Source: Streptomyces aureus (GTDB lineage: Bacteria; Actinomycetota; Actinomycetes; Streptomycetales; Streptomycetaceae). Taken from it: a stretch of DNA of 64,000 bases. The notes below the pieces were generated by a model that worked only from the letters and a program-made list of their open reading frames with translations, had not been told where the DNA came from and made no database searches. Within the stretch, counting starts at the first letter, position 1. The number at the start of each line of letters is the position of its first letter. Shown one piece after another: positions 8,358 through 17,354 of the stretch. Made by a program: the position numbers and the translations under genes. Location: contig NZ_JNZD01000030.1 in the NCBI RefSeq assembly GCF_000725495.1, forward strand, positions 1-64,000, read 5' to 3'.

Positions 8358-9358
8358 GCCGCCGTCTCCTTCCGGACCCGGGCGCGGGCATCGCGCAGGC
8401 CGCTTCGTACCTTCTGCAACGGGGTCGGCGGCAGGGTGCGCAGCGCGCCCCGCGAGTAGTACCGCTCGACGTAGAACTGGACGACGGACACGACGCTGGT
8501 GAGGATCAGGTACCAGGCGGTGGCGACGAGGAGCAGCGGAACGATGTCTCCGGGGTAGGTGCTGCCCATGCTCTGTACGGAGCCGAACAGGTCCAGCAGG
8601 GACACGTAGAAGACCAGCGAGGTGCCCTTGATCAGCCCGATGAGCTGGTTCACGTAGTTGGGGGTGATGGAGCGCAGCGCCTGCGGGAACACGATCCTGG
8701 CGAACTGGTACCGCTTGGGCAGGCCCAGGGCGGAGGCCGCCTCGTGCTGCCCCTGGTCGACGGACAGCAGACCGCCGCGTACCACCTCGGAGGCGTAGGC
8801 CGCTTCGTTCAGGCTCAGTCCCACGACGGCGACGGCCATGTCGGTGGCGAGGCGGGACTCGTCGAAGGTGAGGAAGGCCGGCCCGAACGGCACGCCCACG
8901 CTCAACGTCTGGTAGAGCGCGCTGAAGTTGTAGAGGAACAGCAGGACCACGATGAGCGGCACCGACCGGAACAGCCAGGTGTAGACCCAGCTCACCGCGC
9001 GGAGCACCGGGCTCGGGGAGAGCCTGGCCAGGGCGAGCAGGATGCCGCCCAGCAGTCCCAACACAGCGCTGTAGACGGTGACTTCGAGGGTGATGAGCAG
9101 GCCGTCGAGGATGGTCGGACGGAGGAACCAGTACTGGAACCGATCCCACTGGTAGAAGGGATTGGTCACCAGGCCGTGGGCTGTCTGGGCGACCAGGACG
9201 AGCACGACGGCCGTGACGATCCAGCGGCCGGGACGCCGGAGCGGAAGGACCCGCTGGGCCGCCAGGGGTTCGGGCGGGGCGGGGACGTCGATGCGGGGGA
9301 CGGCCTCGGCGGGCGTCGCCGCGCCCAAGGACAAGGCGGTGCCAGGAGGTTGACTCAT
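8354..9358 (-). CDS. Amino acid ABC transporter permease
   Basis: 334 residues from the preferred ATG at 9358, which has GGAG at good spacing. An upstream ATG at 9460 would add 34 residues of unlikely sequence. A cytoplasmic N-terminus of about 45 residues precedes one membrane segment ([15 protein letters not shown]) and then the His/Glu/Arg-type permease core. The EAA-like loop reads [22 protein letters not shown]. Single-subunit HisM/TcyL-type permeases work as homodimers. The first gene after the leader peptide at 9526-9660. Confidence 0.92.
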   Translation of the reverse strand: MSQPPGTALSLGAATPAEAVPRIDVPAPPEPLAAQRVLPLRRPGRWIVTAVVLVLVAQTAHGLVTNPFYQWDRFQYWFLRPTILDGLLITLEVTVYSAVLGLLGGILLALARLSPSPVLRAVSWVYTWLFRSVPLIVVLLFLYNFSALYQTLSVGVPFGPAFLTFDESRLATDMAVAVVGLSLNEAAYASEVVRGGLLSVDQGQHEAASALGLPKRYQFARIVFPQALRSITPNYVNQLIGLIKGTSLVFYVSLLDLFGSVQSMGSTYPGDIVPLLLVATAWYLILTSVVSVVQFYVERYYSRGALRTLPPTPLQKVRSGLRDARARVRKETAA

Positions 9359-9398
9359 GAGGAGCTCCAGCGGATGCGGACTCCCCGCCGCCGTGCGG

Positions 9399-9448
9399 GC
9401 GCACAGCGCCGTGCCGGCCGGAGGACGGCCATAGGCACGGCGGTGCGC
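9399..9448 (-). promoter_or_regulatory. Nested stem-loop in leader-permease gap
   Basis: Three nested perfect pairings share one axis: GCGCA/TGCGC (9399-9403, 9444-9448), GCCGTGCC/GGCACGGC (9408-9415, 9434-9441) and GGCCG/CGGCC (9416-9420, 9426-9430) with a GAGGA loop. It sits between the leader stop (9526) and the permease start (9358), where an attenuator would act. No U tract follows. Confidence 0.5.
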
Positions 9449-9525
9449 GGTCGCAGGCATGACGGGGGCTGGACAGGAAGGGACGCACCGCGAGAGCGGC
9501 GGTCGTCAAAGACGTGAAGGAGGCG

Positions 9526-9660
9526 TCAGCCCTGGCTGACGGAGCGACACGGGCCCGTACACAGCGCGCTGTTGACGCGCAGCAGGTCGACGGAGCGGTC
9601 GGCGCAGAGCACATCGCGGCCGAGGCGCCGCCATGCGGCCGTCCCCTCAGCTGTGTGCAT
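9526..9660 (-). CDS. Putative Cys-containing leader peptide (44 aa)
   Basis: 44 residues from ATG 9660, with AAGGTGA about 7 bases upstream. The core reads [18 protein letters not shown], matching the V-D-L-x-R-V-x-S-A-x-C pattern of actinobacterial leader peptides found before sulfur-assimilation operons. Unlike the usual type it continues past the first Cys to a second (CTGPC) and nine further residues. It is the first ORF after the promoter at 9710-9739 and precedes the ABC transporter genes by 167 bases, which include a nested stem-loop. A cysteine-supply sensor is inferred. Confidence 0.68.
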   Translation of the reverse strand: MHTAEGTAAWRRLGRDVLCADRSVDLLRVNSALCTGPCRSVSQG

Positions 9661-9709
9661 CGCCGTCACCTTTTCGTCTCCGGTCGGAAGGCATCCTGTC
9701 GTGGCCCGC

Positions 9710-9739
9710 ACGTTAGAACTGTCCGGAAAAGAATGTCAA
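9710..9739 (-). promoter_or_regulatory. SigA/HrdB-type promoter of leader-transporter operon
   Basis: On the minus strand TTGACA (9734-9739) and TAACGT (9710-9715) are separated by 18 bases. The expected start is about 9703, some 43 bases before the leader ATG. This is one of the clearest housekeeping promoters in the window. Confidence 0.7.
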
Positions 9740-10175
9740 TGCGCGTGACCACCAGGTGAGACCGCGCGCCCGGCCTTCTTGACGGCGCAACAGAGCGCCC
9801 CGAGACTGGCGGGGACGGTCACGATTGTCAGCGCCCACGGTGCGGGTCCCCCGCACCTGTGGTCATCGGCCCCGGCCCGCTGACAGGCAACCCTTCCGCC
9901 GCGACGGGGTGCCCCGGGTGACGACCGGGTCCCGCCGGTGCGGCGGGGCAAGCGTGGTCTCGCGTCTCGCGAGCCCTGAGGTCGGGACCGGTGGGAATGC
10001 CAAGGAACGGCTTGACGAGGCGCCTGCACATCGATCTGTTGCGTGTCTCCAGCGCCTACTGATCCGCTGCCGGTCCGTTCGATCCGGACCGGTGCGACCA
10101 GCGCAGTCGACCCGTTCTCCGGCCGCCGGTGCCCACGAAGCGGCGGTGGCTTCCGTCTTCCCCCCAGGGAGAGTC
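9740..10175. other. Intergenic region without a supported gene
   Basis: Apart from the promoter at its left edge, this divergent spacer shows no coding pattern or clear promoter for the plus-strand GST-like gene. AGGGAGAG before 10176 is that gene's ribosome binding site. Confidence 0.5.
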
Positions 10176-10973
10176 ATGCCCGAGACAGCTTCGCGCACGT
10201 CCAGCACCACCGATCCCCGTCCCTGTGAGCAGATCTCGATCCCCTCGGCCCCCCGGCTCAGGCCCGTGACCCCGGCGCCCGCACTCCCCCACCGCGTCGA
10301 CAGCCGCATCGGTGTCGGCCTCGCCGGCGGCTTCTACCCGGCCCCGCACCGCTACGAGCTGTATCTGGCGCAGAGTTGTCCGCATTCGCTGCGGATCGCC
10401 ATCACCCTCGGACTGCTCGGCCTGAACGACTCGGTCGCCACCACGCTCCTCACGGACACCGCCCGCACCCCCGACGCCTTCGCGTCGCTGCGCCGTGCCT
10501 ACGAGGCCACCGAGCATCACTTCGACGGTCCGCTGACGGCGCCCGCGCTGTGCGACCGGTGGAGCGGACGCATCGTCAGCAACCACACGCCCGACATCCT
10601 CCGCGACCTGGCGGGGCTGCTCTCCGGTCACACGACGACCCGGCCCTCCGCGCTGTGCCCTCCCGCCCTCGCCGGCGACATCGACGCGCTGCGGGACCTG
10701 CTGGAACGCGATGTCACACCGTCCGCCCCGCCCTCGGAGCTCGCGGCAGCCCTGGACCTGCTGGACTGTCAGCTCGCCTCGCGTGCCTACGTCCTGGGCG
10801 ACGCCCTGACGGCCGCGGACGTGGACGTGTGGGTGGCACTCACCGGCCTGGGCCGTTGCGCCGCCCTCGGCGCACGTCCCCGGCTGCCGGCCTACGTACG
10901 CCGTCTGGGCGAGCACCCCGCGTTCCACGGCGCGGCCGGTGTGGGGCCCCGGCCCCGGGCGACGGGGGTCTGA
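10176..10973 (+). CDS. Glutathione S-transferase family protein (ECM4-like)
   Basis: 265 residues from ATG 10176 with AGGGAGAG upstream. The segment FYPAPHRYELYLAQSCPHSLRI corresponds in order to the RYHLY-x5-CPWAHR region of glutathionyl-hydroquinone reductases, with CPHS replacing CPWA. The C-terminal part (LASRAYVLGDALTAADVDVWVAL) matches the GST C-terminal helical domain. It is shorter than true ECM4 proteins (about 320). The catalytic Cys is kept. Streptomycetes use mycothiol rather than glutathione, so the thiol partner is uncertain. It is divergent from the sulfur-uptake operon and may act on thiol conjugates, which is inference. Confidence 0.75.
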   Translation: MPETASRTSSTTDPRPCEQISIPSAPRLRPVTPAPALPHRVDSRIGVGLAGGFYPAPHRYELYLAQSCPHSLRIAITLGLLGLNDSVATTLLTDTARTPDAFASLRRAYEATEHHFDGPLTAPALCDRWSGRIVSNHTPDILRDLAGLLSGHTTTRPSALCPPALAGDIDALRDLLERDVTPSAPPSELAAALDLLDCQLASRAYVLGDALTAADVDVWVALTGLGRCAALGARPRLPAYVRRLGEHPAFHGAAGVGPRPRATGV

Positions 10974-11049
10974 CACCGGGAGGGGCGCCCGGCGCCTTGG
11001 GGTCGGCGTCCGGCCGCGGGGGTGCCGGGCCTGCCGGCGCCCCCGGGGT

Positions 11050-11322
11050 TCACTCGCGCGGCACCAGCAGAATGCTCACCCCGTTGACCGTCGCGGCCCA
11101 CTGCCGGCCCTGGTCGAGGACCGCCCGGGCGTCGGCCAGTATCCGGTCCTGCAGCAGCAGCGCCGACTCCAGGAGTTCCTCCCACGGCTCCGGGGCCTCG
11201 AAGGCCCGCCGGGAGCGCTCCACCGAGCCGACCAGTGAGCGGCAGGCGGCCTCCACGTCCTCGACGTTCTGGCCGGCCGATCCGACCCCGTCGATCGACC
11301 ACGTCATCCACAGACGGCCCAT
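11050..11322 (-). CDS. Small hypothetical protein
   Basis: 90 residues, acidic, with a helical pattern (VEDVEAACRSLVGSVERSRRAFEAPEPWEELLESALLLQ region) and a hydrophobic end. It keeps coding-type third-position GC and no membrane segment is apparent. I do not recognise the family. An alternative ATG at 11340 would add six residues, and neither start has a strong ribosome binding site. It is divergent from the MFS gene at 11506. Confidence 0.6.
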   Translation of the reverse strand: MGRLWMTWSIDGVGSAGQNVEDVEAACRSLVGSVERSRRAFEAPEPWEELLESALLLQDRILADARAVLDQGRQWAATVNGVSILLVPRE

Positions 11323-11505
11323 GGCACCACTGTGTCCCATCCCCGGAACCGTCGCATGCCGGATGCCCCGGGCCTCCTGCGCGGGGGCACGGAGCGTTCC
11401 ACCGGCCCGCCCCCGTCCGCGTGCGGTCCACCGGCCTTCGGCGCAGGCTGTGACCGTAGGAGCTCGCGTCCCGCACCACACGTCCGGCGGCCTGAAGGAA
11501 TGACG

Positions 11506-12927
11506 ATGGCTGAATCCGGCCCCGCGAAGCGGCCGTCGGCGGCACAGCGCCGCGTTCTCGCGCCGCTCGCCCTCGCCCAGTTCATCTGCAGTTTCGCCGG
11601 CTCCAACATGAACGTGATGATCAACGACATCAGCGAGGACCTCGACACCACGGTGCAGGGCGTGCAGGTCGCCATCACGATCTTCCTGCTGGTCATGGCC
11701 GCGCTGATGATCCCGGGCGGAAAACTGACGGACCGCTACGGCCGCAAGCGCTGCTTCCTCGCCGGTCTGACGGTGTACGGCGTCGGCGCGCTGCTGAGCG
11801 CGGTCTCCCCCGGTCTGGGTGTCCTGATCCTCGGCAACTCGATCCTCGAAGGCATCGGAACGGCCCTGCTCATCCCGCCCGTCTACATCCTCACGACGCT
11901 CCTCTTCGAGGACATGACCTCCCGCGCGCGGGCCTTCGGCGTCATCATGGCGCTCGGCGGCATCGGCGCGGCGGCGGGCCCGCTGATCGGCGGGCTGATC
12001 ACCTCCTGGATCAGCTGGCGCGCCGCCTTCGTGTTCCAGGCGCTGATCATCGTGCTCATCGTCGTGCTGAGCCGGCACCTCGAGGACCCGCTGCCGCCGG
12101 ATCCCGAGCGCCCCTTCGACACCGTCGGAGCCGTCCTGTCGGCCGCGGGGCTCGTCCTGGTGGTCATGGGCATCCTGGCCGCGGACAACAACGTATGGCT
12201 GATGGCGGGTCTGCTCGTCCTGGGTGCCCTGGTGCTGCTGTGGTTCTTCCGTCACGTACGTGCCCGCGAGTCGGCGGGCGAGGAACCGCTGCTGTCGGTC
12301 GGTCTGTTCCAGGACCGCACCTCGAACCTCGGGCTCATCACCCAGAACCTTCAATGGCTGCTGCTCATGGGGACCTCGTTCACCGTGGCCGCCTATCTCC
12401 AGGTCGTACGCGGCTACGACGCGATCGAGACCGGCGTCATCTTCACGGCCGCCACGCTCGGTCTGCTCGCCACCTCCCTGGCGGCCCAGCGCCTCGCGGA
12501 GAGACGGCCTCAGCGCACCCTGATCATCACGGGGTTCGTCGTCACGATCGCCGGGATCGTCGTCCTGATCGCGATGGTCAACAGCTTCGACAGTGCCTGG
12601 GCCTTCGCGCCCGGACTGCTCCTGGTCGGGCTGGGCCTGGGCGTGATGCTGACCCCGTCGGTCAACATCGTGCAGTCGAGCTTCCCCGAGGACCGGCAGG
12701 GCGAGATCTCCGGGCTGTCCCGCAGCGTGTCGAACCTCGGCTCGTCGCTGGGCACCGCGGTCGCCGGCACGATCCTCGTGGCCGGCTTCACCACCCGCTC
12801 CTACGCCGCGGCCATGGTCACCCTCGCCCTTCTCGGGCTCCTCGGCCTGGCCGCGGCGGCGCTGCTGCCCCACGGCGCCAGGAGCGGGCGGGGCGCGGTG
12901 GAGGTCCCGGCGACCGACGGCGGCTGA
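11506..12927 (+). CDS. MFS drug/solute exporter, DHA2 (14 TMS) type
   Basis: 473 residues from ATG 11506, which has GAAGGA six bases upstream; the ATG at 11500 would sit on the ribosome binding site. About 14 hydrophobic segments, with GGKLTDRYGRKR between helices 2 and 3 (MFS motif A) and GPLIGGLITSWISWRAAF in the helix 5 region (motif C-like). DHA2 members are proton-driven exporters of drugs or dyes. No regulator is adjacent. The substrate is unknown. Confidence 0.9.
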   Translation: MAESGPAKRPSAAQRRVLAPLALAQFICSFAGSNMNVMINDISEDLDTTVQGVQVAITIFLLVMAALMIPGGKLTDRYGRKRCFLAGLTVYGVGALLSAVSPGLGVLILGNSILEGIGTALLIPPVYILTTLLFEDMTSRARAFGVIMALGGIGAAAGPLIGGLITSWISWRAAFVFQALIIVLIVVLSRHLEDPLPPDPERPFDTVGAVLSAAGLVLVVMGILAADNNVWLMAGLLVLGALVLLWFFRHVRARESAGEEPLLSVGLFQDRTSNLGLITQNLQWLLLMGTSFTVAAYLQVVRGYDAIETGVIFTAATLGLLATSLAAQRLAERRPQRTLIITGFVVTIAGIVVLIAMVNSFDSAWAFAPGLLLVGLGLGVMLTPSVNIVQSSFPEDRQGEISGLSRSVSNLGSSLGTAVAGTILVAGFTTRSYAAAMVTLALLGLLGLAAAALLPHGARSGRGAVEVPATDGG

Positions 12928-13468
12928 ACCCGAAGTCGCTCCGCCCCCGTACTCCTCGCCGGCCGACCTGCTCGCCCGTAACGCTTTCCGCACCCGCGCC
13001 CAACAACAGGTGAACCGGCTCTGCGGCACACCGGGATCCTCCGCCGCGACGGCGGGATCTCCGCCCGCCCGGGTACGGCGACGGACCGGAACCCCGACCG
13101 GCTGGACACTCCTCCCCGGCCCGGGGGCTCCAGCCAGCCTCAGCGGGCGGGCCCCGCCGCCCCCACGTAGCCAATCCCGGCGAACCCCGTCCCGGGCGGG
13201 CGTGTCCCGTGCCGTGCCGCCGGGCGCCCGCACTTCCATGGGGAATCCGCTGCGCGGCACCCGCGGCCCCGCGCAGCGAGCGCCGACCCGGCACACCGCC
13301 GCCACCTCACGAACCGGGTTCCGCCAGGCCACCTGCCCCAAGCCACTCCCCTGGCCGTGCCCGCTTCCCGGCCGCCCCCAGCCCTCTCCTGAACACCTAC
13401 CCCTCCCTCCACTCACCCCGTCCGCCGTTCCCGCCTTCCCCGGGAACGCGGTCCAGGCAGGCGACTCC
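12928..13468. other. 541-bp intergenic region, nothing supported
   Basis: Very GC-rich. The frame entering the acyltransferase is open from 13010, but its composition (Pro, Arg, Thr, Ser low complexity) and lack of family features argue against coding. No terminator or promoter is convincing. Confidence 0.5.
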
Positions 13469-14755
13469 ATGGCAACCGCACCTCCCGTTCCCGACCCGCT
13501 GTCCGCCGCGGACTCACCCGCGCAAGCCGGATCCGCCGGTCCCCCGCGGCTCGGCTGGCTGGACGCGCTGCGCGGGCTCGCCGCACTCCTCGTGGCGGTC
13601 GAGCACTCCTCGTACTCGTTCATGGCCCAGACCCGGGAGCTGCTGACGCCCCAGCTGAACATCGGCCGGTACGGCGTCATGCTGTTCTTCCTGGTGAGCG
13701 GCTATGTCATCCCCGCCTCGCTGGAGCGCCGGGGCCGCGTGCGGACCTTCTGGGTCGGCCGGGCGTTACGGATCTATCCGCTGTGGGCCGCCGTGGTGGG
13801 CTCGGCCCTGGTCCTGGATCTGCTGGGCGTCACGCGTCTCGGCACTCGTTTCGCCGGCCAGGACCCCGTCACGGTCGTCGTCGCGCACGTCACCCTGCTC
13901 CAGGAACTGCTGGGGACGCCCAGTGTCGTACGCGTTCTGTGGACGCTGTCGTACGAGCTGGCCTTCTACTTGCTGGTCGTCGCCCTGTTCACGGTCCGGC
14001 CGGACCATCGGCCGGCGAAGGTCTCGGTGGTGCTGGCGGTTGCGGCCGCGGTGAGTGCGGCGGTGGGGTTCGTGCCCCGGGCCTCGGCGCTGTCCCGCGC
14101 GGTCGGCACCGGCCCGCTCGTCGCGCTCGTCACGGTGGCGCTGGTGATCGCCGTTCTCGGCGCGGGTTGCCGGTCGTCCGCGCCGCGGGTTCTCGGGGCC
14201 GTGACGGGAGGAGTGCTCGCTCTGGTCCTGGTCGCCTTCAACGGCACCGTCCCGCTCTGGGAGGGCCTGGTGATCCTGGCCGTGATGTTCCTGGGAGCCG
14301 CCGTCCGGCGGGCGGAGAGCGGGCGGGGCACCTGGCCGAGCACGGCCCGCTCGGCGGTCGTGGTGCTGATCTGCGCGGTGGGGACCGCGTACGGGCAGGG
14401 CGGGGCGGCCGGGTTCGCCCGGCGCGGCTGGATCACGGCCTTCCTGCTGGCCGCGCTCACCTTCGGCGCGGCCCTCGCCCTGCGCAGCCGGAGGTTCCCA
14501 CGCGTGCTGACCCGGCTGGGGACGATCAGCTACTCGGTGTACCTGGTTCATCCGGTCCTGCTGGCGGTGAGCGACGGCGTGCTCGGCCGGTACCGGCAGG
14601 ACCGTCCCCTCCTTGAAGCGGCATTCTTCGCCGTCCTCCTGCCGCTGTCCGCGCTGACGTACCGCCTGATCGAGCTACCGGCTCTGGTCCGGGGCCGGAA
14701 ACGGACCGACCGGATCGACCGGATCGACCGGATCGACGGGATGAGCCCGACGTGA
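13469..14755 (+). CDS. Membrane acyltransferase 3 family protein
   Basis: 428 residues from ATG 13469, with GGCAGG upstream. The signature R-x-x-W-L-D-A-L-R-G-x-A-A appears as RLGWLDALRGLAALLVAVEHSS (split over the first helix) with the catalytic-type His, then GVMLFFLVSGYVIP and FWVGRALRIYPLW. About ten membrane segments follow. Family members O-acetylate exported sugars or cell wall polymers. The C-terminus ends in a short DRIDRIDRID repeat. The exact substrate cannot be told. The longer frame from 13010 is rejected as low complexity. Confidence 0.88.
   Translation: MATAPPVPDPLSAADSPAQAGSAGPPRLGWLDALRGLAALLVAVEHSSYSFMAQTRELLTPQLNIGRYGVMLFFLVSGYVIPASLERRGRVRTFWVGRALRIYPLWAAVVGSALVLDLLGVTRLGTRFAGQDPVTVVVAHVTLLQELLGTPSVVRVLWTLSYELAFYLLVVALFTVRPDHRPAKVSVVLAVAAAVSAAVGFVPRASALSRAVGTGPLVALVTVALVIAVLGAGCRSSAPRVLGAVTGGVLALVLVAFNGTVPLWEGLVILAVMFLGAAVRRAESGRGTWPSTARSAVVVLICAVGTAYGQGGAAGFARRGWITAFLLAALTFGAALALRSRRFPRVLTRLGTISYSVYLVHPVLLAVSDGVLGRYRQDRPLLEAAFFAVLLPLSALTYRLIELPALVRGRKRTDRIDRIDRIDGMSPT
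14702..14737 (+). repeat. 9-bp tandem repeat at acyltransferase 3' end
   Basis: Four head-to-tail 9-base units, three of them exact CGGATCGAC, encode DRTDRIDRIDRID just before the stop codon at 14753. In-frame expansion, one of several tandem duplications at gene ends in this window. Confidence 0.85.
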
Positions 14756-14881
14756 CCCCGTCGGCCCTTTCACCGGTTTCCCCTCGGGACGGGCCGCGGC
14801 CATGTCACTCTCCACGCGCGGCAACCTTTTCGCTCCCCGCGGCGACTGACGGGCATACCACCGGCTCGATCACCCGAACGG

Positions 14882-15868
14882 ATGCACATGAAGAAGACGA
14901 GGCAGGGCGCGCGTCGGCAGAAACCCCGGCCGAGGATGCGGTTCGTCGCCCCGGTCGCCCTGATAGCGGCGGGCGCCTTGGTCTGTCTGGTCGTGGCGTT
15001 CCGGCCCGGTGGCGGTGACCGGGCGGCCGATGCGAGCAACACCGCGGCCTCGGCGGCCACCGGTTCCCGGGGGACCCCGGCTGCCGACCGGTCGACGCCG
15101 GCCGGATCCGCCTCCCCCTCGGCCGACCCCTCGGCGTCACGGCCGCCGAGCCCGGCCGCCTCCGCGACCGCGAAGGTCCGTCCCTCCGCCACCTCGGCGC
15201 GGCCGTCGGCCGCACAGGGTTCCCGGACCACGGCCGCGACCGCTTCCCTCGCGGGGCGCATCCGCCCGGGAGCCGACTACCGGGGAGTGGCGACCACGTA
15301 TGACGCCGGCACCGGCGACGGCGGCTCATGTTCCTACGGACCGAGCACCGACCTGCTGACCGCGGCGATGAACCACACCGACTACGAGACGTCCAAGGCG
15401 TGCGGGGCGTACGTACGCGTCCGGGCGGCCGGCGGGGCGACCGTCACGGTCCGGATCACCAACGAATGCCCCACGGGCTGCGCCCCCGGGCAGCTGGACC
15501 TCAGCGCGCAGGCGTTCGCCCGGCTCGCGAACCTGTCGGCCGGACGCATCCCGATCACCTGGAACCTGCTGAGCCCCGCCGACTCCGGCACGGTCGCTCT
15601 CCGCTACAAGACCGGGTCCAGCCGCTACTGGTGCGCCCTCCAGGTGATCGGCCACCGGAACCCCGTGGCGCGGCTCGAACTGCGGGCCGGCGGCGGCTGG
15701 CGGCAGCTGCCCCGCACCGAGTACAACTACTTCCTCGCCGAGGACGGCGGCGGCTGTGGCGGCACGATCAGGATCACCGACATCTACGGTGAACGGCTGA
15801 CCGTCGAGGGCATCGCGGTCCGCCCCGACACCGTCCAGTCGACCCGGCTCCAGTTCGCGCGCCACTGA
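14882..15868 (+). CDS. Expansin-like (EXLX1 family) secreted or anchored protein
   Basis: 328 residues. A basic N-terminus and one hydrophobic segment (VAPVALIAAGALVCLVVAF) act as signal anchor. A Ser/Ala/Pro-rich linker follows to about residue 135. Then come a double-psi beta-barrel domain (GVATTYDAGTGDGGSCSYG, with TVRITNECPTGC and LDLSAQAFARLA) and a C-terminal binding domain (RYKTGSSRYWCALQVIGH). Bacterial expansins loosen cellulose or peptidoglycan without hydrolysis. Start at ATG 14882, with ATG 14888 as an alternative. Free-standing on the plus strand. Confidence 0.88.
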   Translation: MHMKKTRQGARRQKPRPRMRFVAPVALIAAGALVCLVVAFRPGGGDRAADASNTAASAATGSRGTPAADRSTPAGSASPSADPSASRPPSPAASATAKVRPSATSARPSAAQGSRTTAATASLAGRIRPGADYRGVATTYDAGTGDGGSCSYGPSTDLLTAAMNHTDYETSKACGAYVRVRAAGGATVTVRITNECPTGCAPGQLDLSAQAFARLANLSAGRIPITWNLLSPADSGTVALRYKTGSSRYWCALQVIGHRNPVARLELRAGGGWRQLPRTEYNYFLAEDGGGCGGTIRITDIYGERLTVEGIAVRPDTVQSTRLQFARH

Positions 15869-15907
15869 CCCACTTCCGGAAAGCCTCGAAAGCCCGGGAA
15901 GCCCACC

Positions 15908-15972
15908 CGGCCGAACGCCGAATGCACCCGCCGGATGCCGGACACCGGATGCACCGCCGGACGCCGGATGCG
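15908..15972. repeat. Degenerate CCGGATGC repeats in convergent gap
   Basis: Between the convergent expansin and phosphatase genes the motif (C)CGGATGC or a one-base variant recurs four times. Degenerate short repeats of no clear function. Confidence 0.4.
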
Positions 15973-16024
15973 CCCCGCGTACTCCGGAGCGCAGCCGAAG
16001 CGAGAGGCGGTCTCGCCGTACCCC

Positions 16025-17263
16025 CTAGCGCGCGCCCCTGGGGCACGCCGCTTCCGCGACGGCGGGCGCGGGCGGGGCGGGGACGCCGGTGGTGCCGCCG
16101 CTCACGACGACCGCGGGTGCCGGTTCGGCGGCGGCCGGCTTGCGGAGCAGCAGCAGGGCCGCGTCGTCGTGGAGCGTGCCGCCCACATGGGCCTGGAGCT
16201 CGGCCTCGAGCCCGGCGAGAGTGGTGGCCGGCTCGTCGGACACGTGCCGGGCCAGGCCTTCCGCGAGGGCGTAGAACTCCCGGCCGTGGTCCCGGGCCTC
16301 GGTGACGCCGTCGGTGTACAGCAGCAGCTGGTCGCCGTCGGCCAGGGGCAGCACCTGCAGGCTCGGGGTCTCCCCGGTCAGGGCCCGCAGCCCGAGGGGC
16401 GGAGCGGGGTGGACGGGGTCGACGGAGGCGACGTCGCCGGAGGCGCGGACGTGCAGCGGGGGCGCGTGCCCGCAGTTCACGACCTCCAGGCGGCCCGGCT
16501 CGGGGTACCCGGCGACCACCGCGGTCACGAAGTCGTCGTGTCCGAGGTTGCGCGCCAGACTCCGCTCGATCCTGGCGACGACGGCCAGCAGGTCGGGCTC
16601 GTCGTAGGCGGCCTCGCGGAAGACGCCGAGCACGAGCGCGGCCGTGCCCACGGCCGGGAGTCCCTTGCCCCGGACGTCGCCGATGATCATCCTGACGCCG
16701 TACGGGGTCGGCACCAGCGCGTACAGGTCCCCGCCGATCCTGGCCTCCGCGGCGGCGGCGCTGTAGCGGACGGCCACCTGGAACGGTCCGACGTTCGCGG
16801 GTATGGGCGCGAGGAGCGCGTGCTGGGCCGCCTCCGCGACCGAGCGGACGGCCGCGAGGACCCGCTCCCGCCGCCAGCGCAGCGCGCTGGCCAGGGCACT
16901 GGCCAGGGTGACGGCCGCCAGCGCGGACAGCACGGCCGTGAGTTCGCCGCCCGGAACGCCGTCCCGGAGGCCGAGGACAGCGCTCAGCGCCGCGGCGAGG
17001 AAGCCGACGCCCAGGACCCCGCACGGCCGGCTGGTGGTGGCCGCCAGCGCGGGTCCGGCGGCCAGCAGCGGCAGCCAGATGACCCCCGCACCGCCCGCCA
17101 GGTCGATGAGCACGATGGTGGCGACGATCAGAAAGGGGAGCATCGAGGTGCCGAGGGCGAGACGGGCGGCGGCCCTGCGGCCCGCCGCCCCGAATCCGAC
17201 GGCTCGGCTCGTGAAGGTCCGTCCGTGCCACTTCTGGCTAACGTGTTCTCGGGCCCGACTCAT
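16025..17263 (-). CDS. Membrane PP2C/SpoIIE-type Ser/Thr phosphatase
   Basis: 412 residues. Residues 1-130 hold three to four membrane segments. A helical linker (LRWRRERVLAAVRSVAEAAQHALL) leads to the SpoIIE catalytic domain with RIGGDLYAL, IIGDVRGKGLPAV, VVNCGHAPPL, LLLYTDGVTEAR and HDDAALLLL, all the metal-binding Asp positions being present. Such phosphatases dephosphorylate anti-sigma factor antagonists in Streptomyces stress and sporulation switches. It has no PAS/GAF or kinase domain. A paralogue lies at 55750-56952. Confidence 0.92.
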   Translation of the reverse strand: MSRAREHVSQKWHGRTFTSRAVGFGAAGRRAAARLALGTSMLPFLIVATIVLIDLAGGAGVIWLPLLAAGPALAATTSRPCGVLGVGFLAAALSAVLGLRDGVPGGELTAVLSALAAVTLASALASALRWRRERVLAAVRSVAEAAQHALLAPIPANVGPFQVAVRYSAAAAEARIGGDLYALVPTPYGVRMIIGDVRGKGLPAVGTAALVLGVFREAAYDEPDLLAVVARIERSLARNLGHDDFVTAVVAGYPEPGRLEVVNCGHAPPLHVRASGDVASVDPVHPAPPLGLRALTGETPSLQVLPLADGDQLLLYTDGVTEARDHGREFYALAEGLARHVSDEPATTLAGLEAELQAHVGGTLHDDAALLLLRKPAAAEPAPAVVVSGGTTGVPAPPAPAVAEAACPRGAR

Positions 17264-17354
17264 GCTTGTGCGTAGTCCTCACCTGGGTTCATCCCCGAAA
17301 TGTCCGGTTGGACCAGGAAAGACGTTCGAGGCGGGCACCACAAGAACGCAGATT

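Noticed and set aside
13010..13468. N-terminal extension of the acyltransferase
   Set aside because: The extra residues are Pro/Thr/Arg low complexity with no homologous pattern. ATG 13469 has a ribosome binding site and precedes the family signature closely.
11050..13680. Long minus-strand frame covering the MFS gene
   Set aside because: Only its last 90 codons look coding; the rest is antisense to the transporter or low complexity.
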